Assembly: GCF_037975245.1 (NCBI RefSeq)
Contig: NC_092572.1
Coordinates: 13,458,269 to 13,522,268, forward strand
DNA: 64,000 bases
Source: Apostichopus japonicus
Lineage: Eukaryota; Echinodermata; Holothuroidea; Aspidochirotida; Stichopodidae
Direction: 5' to 3'
Made by a program: the position numbers and the translations under genes. The notes beneath the pieces are model-generated. The model saw only the letters and a program-made list of their open reading frames with translations. It did no database searches and was not told the origin of the DNA. Position 1 is the stretch's first letter. The number at the start of each line of letters is the position of its first letter. Shown here piece by piece: positions 58,574 to 64,000 of the stretch.

Positions 58574-61500
58574 CTGGAATGTGAATGGTCTACAGGTGGT
58601 ACCAATAACACTGAATGCAGTATACGCTTGAATGCACTTCTTCTATCTAATGGCTGATTCAACATTATATAATTTAACTTGCTGCTATCACCATGTCTAT
58701 CACAGATCTTGTTTATTAATCGAAGACCTCACATAGAGCACAGAGCACCCATACATTTATTCTAGTACAATTGCATATAGGATAGTGGACACATTTTGTT
58801 GGTCGAGCATCATTTAAAGGTTTACATATTATGTTGTATACCTTTATGATGTAATGAGATAGAGTCAAAATATTATTCCTACTTTAAGTGCTCAAACAAA
58901 TTCAGTTGCTTTAACAAAGTTTGTATTGAAATGATTTTTTATTGCACCATAAAAGGAGCTACTTTATGTTACTCTGCAGGAATTGCAATGGGAATAAATA
59001 TTCAAGTGAGGAATCATGTTCACCTCACGAATTTGTTAAAAATGTATTGCATAGCCTATTAAAAAAATATATGTATATATACATTCATATTGCCTGTTAC
59101 CTTTGGGGCTAACGTTTTGTCACTGATATATATAAAAAAAAAATCTACTTTGAAAATGTGACATCCTTTTTTGTCACTTTGTATCATGTGTTGAATATTT
59201 TTAATTAAACCTACCCATTAGTACATGACACCTTAAGTCAACTGTAACCATGGTAAAAGTGGAATACATTTTAGTTCCACTGTGAATTTTAAACAATAAG
59301 CTCTGCTAGTTTCACTACAGAAAGTTTTCTTTTCTTTTCTCGTTATCCCTAAGTTTTATTTCTTTATTTCTGAGTGATTTTATATTTTATATTTTTGTAA
59401 GGTTCCATTTAATCAAAGAATTTAACGTTAACGTTTCCTCACTGATGTAGAAATAAAACTCTACTTTTGAACGTTTACATCCTTGTTGGCTTTTTTTAAA
59501 TATTAAATTAAACGTATCCATTGTAATGACACATTAAGTCGTTTGTAATCATGGCTAGAAGGGATTACTCTTTAGTTCCACCGTGTCTTTTTTAATAAAC
59601 GTTGCTAGTTTCACGAACATAAAGTTTTCGGGTTGTTTTTTTCTCGTTTATTTCTAATTCTTTACTTTTGAGTGATTTCCTTTTTCATAAATTGGAGTGG
59701 TACTTATAAAGTACTCTCCATGTTTAACTTCCTACTTTCGAATCATTTACGTTTATACTGGGCTCGAGAAGTGTTTTTGTTAAGGTGCACTTGAGTTCAA
59801 ATTGAAATGGACTAGGCCTTTTAATGATGAGGAGTACAGTAGGTGGATTAGTCAAATAAACGACCAATACTGATACTCGAAGGCAATCAATTTGGAGAAG
59901 AATGGTGGTATTTCCCACGTATTCTACGATGCATTTTTATTCATTTAGCAACTCGTCTTTGAATCGAAAATATTTTAGGGTCACTTATTATCACTGATAT
60001 ACTGTTCAGTTTGGTTTATAATGTGTCCGTTATTCATTCACTTATCCAATCGTGCAACACTAAAATGAGACAAGGAACGTGATTTGGACGCACTTTGTAT
60101 GAAACTGTGAGGAATTGGTGATCAGCTGTACCCGCCAAGCACCATGTCGGTTACTTAATACACGCGTTTTTTAACTGCAGTGGCAATTAAGAAGTGATGT
60201 TGATGTCTAACTTTCTACTTTCGAATCATTTTCGTTATTACGGGGCTCGAAAAAGGTTTTTATTTTAAAGTGCACTTGAGTTCAAACAATACAACAATAA
60301 AAGAACAGGCCCTGCAACGGAGAGCATACAAATATAGAAACAGTAAAATAGAATGACAATAGGGAATGATACCTTTATCTCTATACACATATAATAATGG
60401 CAACTTCTGAACATATATCACATAGCTGTATAGCGTTAATCCATGCAAATTTCAACTGTAACTAAGAATAATGATATTACGAAACACCATCAGTTCTTAA
60501 CATGCAATGTTAGATATACAGTACCCTTGGAGTATCACCATAATGTCCTTACGTAGAGCATTTGACACAAGACAGCTAAAACACTAGATCATTTAATTGA
60601 TCACATCAAGAAGACTTAGAATATAATTAACATCAGAGCAATACCATTGCAGATAAGAAAACGCGACCCAGGGGAAGAGCAGTGCTCCACAATCCTCAGA
60701 TAACCGCATTAACAATGTCCTTTGTAATAACTCTCCTTAACGTCAATTCAAACTGACGGTACCCACATGGTTCTATGAACCAGCCACTTATAGCAATACA
60801 CTAATTACTCTAATACATTCTCAGCCTCCAAATTAAATAAATACGTGTGGCGATGCTTAGGTGAATGCACACTATCAGAGTGGTTATCTAGAGATACACT
60901 TCCTGTAAATAGAGTACATCAAAAAATAACGCGATTTCTTTTAAAAAAGAACTAAGAAAAAGAGAAGACAAGAAAAAAGGAAGAGAAAGAAGAGGAACCT
61001 AAATCTCAGTATAAGTTGAAGTAAACTCTCTTATTTTGCATTTAAAATGAATTTGGGGAAGGCTGTGACCTGATATTAATCAGCAAAGAATTCCCATGTG
61101 ATGCTTGCACAATGACGAATGCTATATTTTCCTACATTGTTGCAAACGCGATTAGGGCGTAGAAATTGTATGTGCCGTGAGTTGTAATTGCGAATGGCAC
61201 GGTTGTGAACAAGGAAATTTTCGACAACAGTTGGGACCTGTCCTTTAATAGTTCTACATGCAAATGTGGCTACATATACATATATTAAATCCGGAAGCTT
61301 GATGATTGTTTTGAAGAAAGCCTTTAAACATGTTATACAACTTTAATACATGTATTCCACGGTGGTTATAGGTTTTAGGACACCCCCAGTCTGTGACACG
61401 CTCGCCCCAGGGCAATATTTCCATCATTAACTGGGAAATACGAATAACATTGTCGGTGGAAACCTTACATCAGTCTATTTCTCTGTGCACCTGTCCATGG

Positions 61501-62310
61501 ACAACATTGTGTGATGAAATGTCATGGTGTTCCTCCCATCGATACCACAATGGTTTAACAATGGTAGTTATGATCAATAAACAGAAAAAAATAGTGGTTT
61601 TTACATAAATATGGCAAGGGTAATTTAAGAAAGACATTTAAAGATGATTAAAAATTCTATTTTGCAGTCTCTAAACACGTAACTGGCAACTTTGGAAAGG
61701 GAGAAAATTAACAGTTTTAATTGTTTTGACCTTCACAGAAGAAACACAAACTATGGACTTTTCCCTAATACCAACTTCTTCAGAAGTGGAAACAATGATA
61801 GTAAGGGTTACAACTCAGCTAATGAATCAGTAAGCTGCTTCACTGATGTTCAGCCAGTAAGTTGCTCTACATTCCCGTTGGTACACATATTTCAAACAGC
61901 AAGGCTTAATTTGTGAACACATTATCTCAAAATGGGACGGTCTCTTGGTCATTTTTTTCTAAATGTTGTTTACACAATGTACTGCTCAAAAAAGCGAAAC
62001 TTCTAGGGATATTAAATTTGGTATTGATATATATCAAATTGAGTACATGCAGGAAGTCTGTCAATTAGTAGAGTAGTCATTTTAGATCAACTTGGTGTCA
62101 ATATGAATTTATGTAATATCTCATATATGCTTCACTTTACCATATTTCAAATTAGTGAAAGCCTCATTGGCTACATCATCGAAACTACAATGCATTCTGC
62201 ATTCTGGTTACCCTCATTTTGATCACTGGTTTGTCATTTATGTAGGCAAAATCTTCTTTGTTTATGTGTTTCCTAAAGTCACACTGAATTTAGTAACGTA
62301 GTAGCAATTT
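58574..62310. other. K2 3' flank and intergenic region
   Basis: No gene recognised. Contains two diverged direct repeats: 59110-59300 with 59430-59620 (shared elements such as GACACCTTAAGTC/GACACATTAAGTC and TTTAGTTCCAC), and 59719-59800 with 60200-60288 (shared CTACTTTCGAATCATTT and GTGCACTTGAGTTCAAA). Confidence 0.55.
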
Positions 62311-64000
62311 TCCGTGAAGAAGGCAACGATGTGAGTACGAGATCATAGCTTATATTAATTGTCCGTGCGGTTGCTAGCCCCATTGGTAGGCGAACAAAAT
62401 CATCTTCTGTTTTGACTCCGGATCGTTTGGTCTGCAGGTCGAATTTGCATGTTCATCGGGTGGGCGCTCTGAATAATTCCTTCAACGTGATCCTACGAGT
62501 GAACTGATATCAGTTGAAATAAAAGCCGACTGGTTCTACGTTTTCGGTAGGACAGATAAAAGCCCTTTCTTTAATGAAGAGCGTTGGTTCTTCGTTCGTC
62601 AGTTGTCTTAGCATAGAAATATTTTACTGTAAACAATCTTTTAAATATAGTACTGACAAAGGAAGACCGAGTAGATGCCAAAATTGAACAGGGTGAATCT
62701 TTACAAGTCTTCACTTGGACGTAGAGATAACAAACTTAATGTACAACTGTTTGGCTTAAGCAACATTTAAAGTAGAATGGCATACTGAACACGACACACT
62801 ACAACAAATCCGTTTTGGTGGTGACCATGGAGCACGGAGCTATTAACAGATGTAATAGCTCCATGGTGTGACATAATTAAAGAATAACGGGTTGCCCTGA
62901 CGGAATCCGTTTGGATTGATGTCAATGTTGTTTACACTTTACATTAAGGAAAACAACGTATTGTATTGTGTAGCTCTTCAAATACTCTTCTTTCATTCAG
63001 TGCATGAGAATCAAATCGGTTACATCAAACTATTGGTTTGCTAATTCGTTCGCTAATTCATAAGGATTAAAGTTGAATTCATGTCAACTCGTTGCGTGAT
63101 GGATTGTTTCGGCAGCTTGAAATGATTTATATTGGATAGTTTGGTTTTGTCCTGAAAAGTAAAGAAAAATACTTTATAATCAAAAATTTATTGGTAACCT
63201 AGTGAGGGAGCCTGCTCAACCCATATGAGCAATTCAACAGTGAGAATGTCAACCCATGTGTCTTCAAACTGCTTTCGCTAATTAGAGTAACTAAGGCTAC
63301 GTCAAGAAACCTCAAGGTCAGAGGTTAAATGGGTACATTGATTTCACAGTATTTTTTATTCTCTCCAAACTGATGTTTGTGGGCATTACATGTTGGACCG
63401 GAATTGATACATATACACACAGTGTAGTCGTGGCTGACGTTCTGTTGCATTAGGAAGTACCCGTGCAGATGCAAACGAATTCCGCCAACTAGCATTGAGC
63501 TTAAAGAAGTTGAGAAGACATCACCTTTTAGTGGCTCGTCTCCTAGTGTCGGTGGAAAATGGTACTCATCAAACATTCAGACGCTTATAGAGACTAAACC
63601 ATGATTTCTTTCATTATTGATGTAACTCTGCAATCAGTGTATCTTGTGAAATGTATCAACTCTTTTACCCTAGATACTTTGTATGTGTTTGATGTTTTTG
63701 TAGTTAAAACTAAAATTACAAATTAACCTAACTTAAACGAAAAGTAACATATTTCTTACTACGTTCAAAGTGTTCATTCACATGCACATAAGAAGTTTAG
63801 TACCAAGTGATCTTTGTAATTTCCAATGTAATGTCCAATTGTTATATCAAAGTTAACATTTCAAGTGGGAAAGATACATAATATAATTTATCACGTTTCC
63901 TGATAAGTCTACTTTTCACATCCTGCTTTTCACTGCTGGGTCTGCTTTTCACACCCGTTTGTAGTTTTTTTTTTTTACATTTGATATGCTTGTGTACACT
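62311..64000 (-). pseudogene. Gene N3: 3' end of a third N copy, unit 3
   Basis: Collinear with 30163-31640. The terminal exon counterpart is 63084-63151 (acceptor TTTACTTTTCAG|G; GQNQTIQYKSFQAAETIHHA and then a TGA where N2 has GGA). The unassigned segment 63325-63576 keeps NAHKHQFG. The rest of this gene lies beyond the window. Confidence 0.45.
62825..62866. repeat. Small hairpin insertion
   Basis: CCATGGAGC (62825-62833) is inverted as GCTCCATGG (62858-62866), with inner arms GGAGCTATTA and TAATAGCTCC. The sequence is absent from the matching place in unit 2 (near 30785), so it looks like a small foldback insertion. Confidence 0.7.

Overview
The window is AT-rich, intron-bearing animal DNA. 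Short coding exons are flanked by GT/AG splice sites, and long (TA)n microsatellites and tRNA-derived repeats are present. NACHT ATPase exons of the invertebrate NLR type, together with Ig-domain receptors in tandem copies, suggest a marine invertebrate, perhaps an echinoderm. That guess rests on general knowledge, not on a search. Four multi-exon genes and the edge of a fifth were assembled by hand from open frames, splice motifs, intron phases and comparison between copies. There is no transcript evidence.

Layout. The window holds two tandem copies of a unit of about 32 kb and the start of a third. Each unit contains a divergent (head-to-head) gene pair separated by about 2.3 kb. The minus-strand gene (N1 in unit 1, N2 in unit 2) reads: signal peptide, Ig, Ig, one transmembrane helix, short linker exon(s), a 1.5-1.6 kb NACHT exon, then small C-terminal exons. 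The plus-strand gene (K1, K2) reads: signal peptide, Ig, Ig, transmembrane helix, two juxtamembrane exons, then a receptor-tyrosine-kinase-like domain spread over eight exons. Both kinase domains have lost the HRD aspartate and the catalytic-loop asparagine, so they are pseudokinases. Unit 1: N1 1179-13039 (-), K1 15322-23417 (+). Unit 2: N2 30949-47175 (-), K2 49443-58573 (+). Unit 3 starts near 62311 and shows only the 3' end of a further N gene (N3).

How the genes may work together (inference). The two partners share topology, phase-1 ectodomain exons and a probable shared promoter region. One carries an intracellular NACHT ATPase and the other a dead kinase. This resembles a paired receptor system, possibly immune, that places a NACHT oligomerisation module directly under an Ig ectodomain. 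Known NLRs are mostly cytosolic, so a membrane-anchored Ig-NACHT protein next to an Ig-pseudokinase is the main discovery candidate here.

Integrity. Unit 2 is the better preserved: the N2 Walker A and B are intact and K2 keeps the beta-3 lysine. Unit 1 is decaying: N1 has a one-base deletion in Ig1 and a degraded Walker B, and K1 has a lost beta-3 lysine and a GT-to-GA splice donor. The kinase hinge exons of K1 and K2 are each one base out of frame at an A-run, which could be real decay or assembly error.

Between the units (23.4-30.2 kb and 58.6-62.3 kb), and in the largest introns, I recognise no gene.
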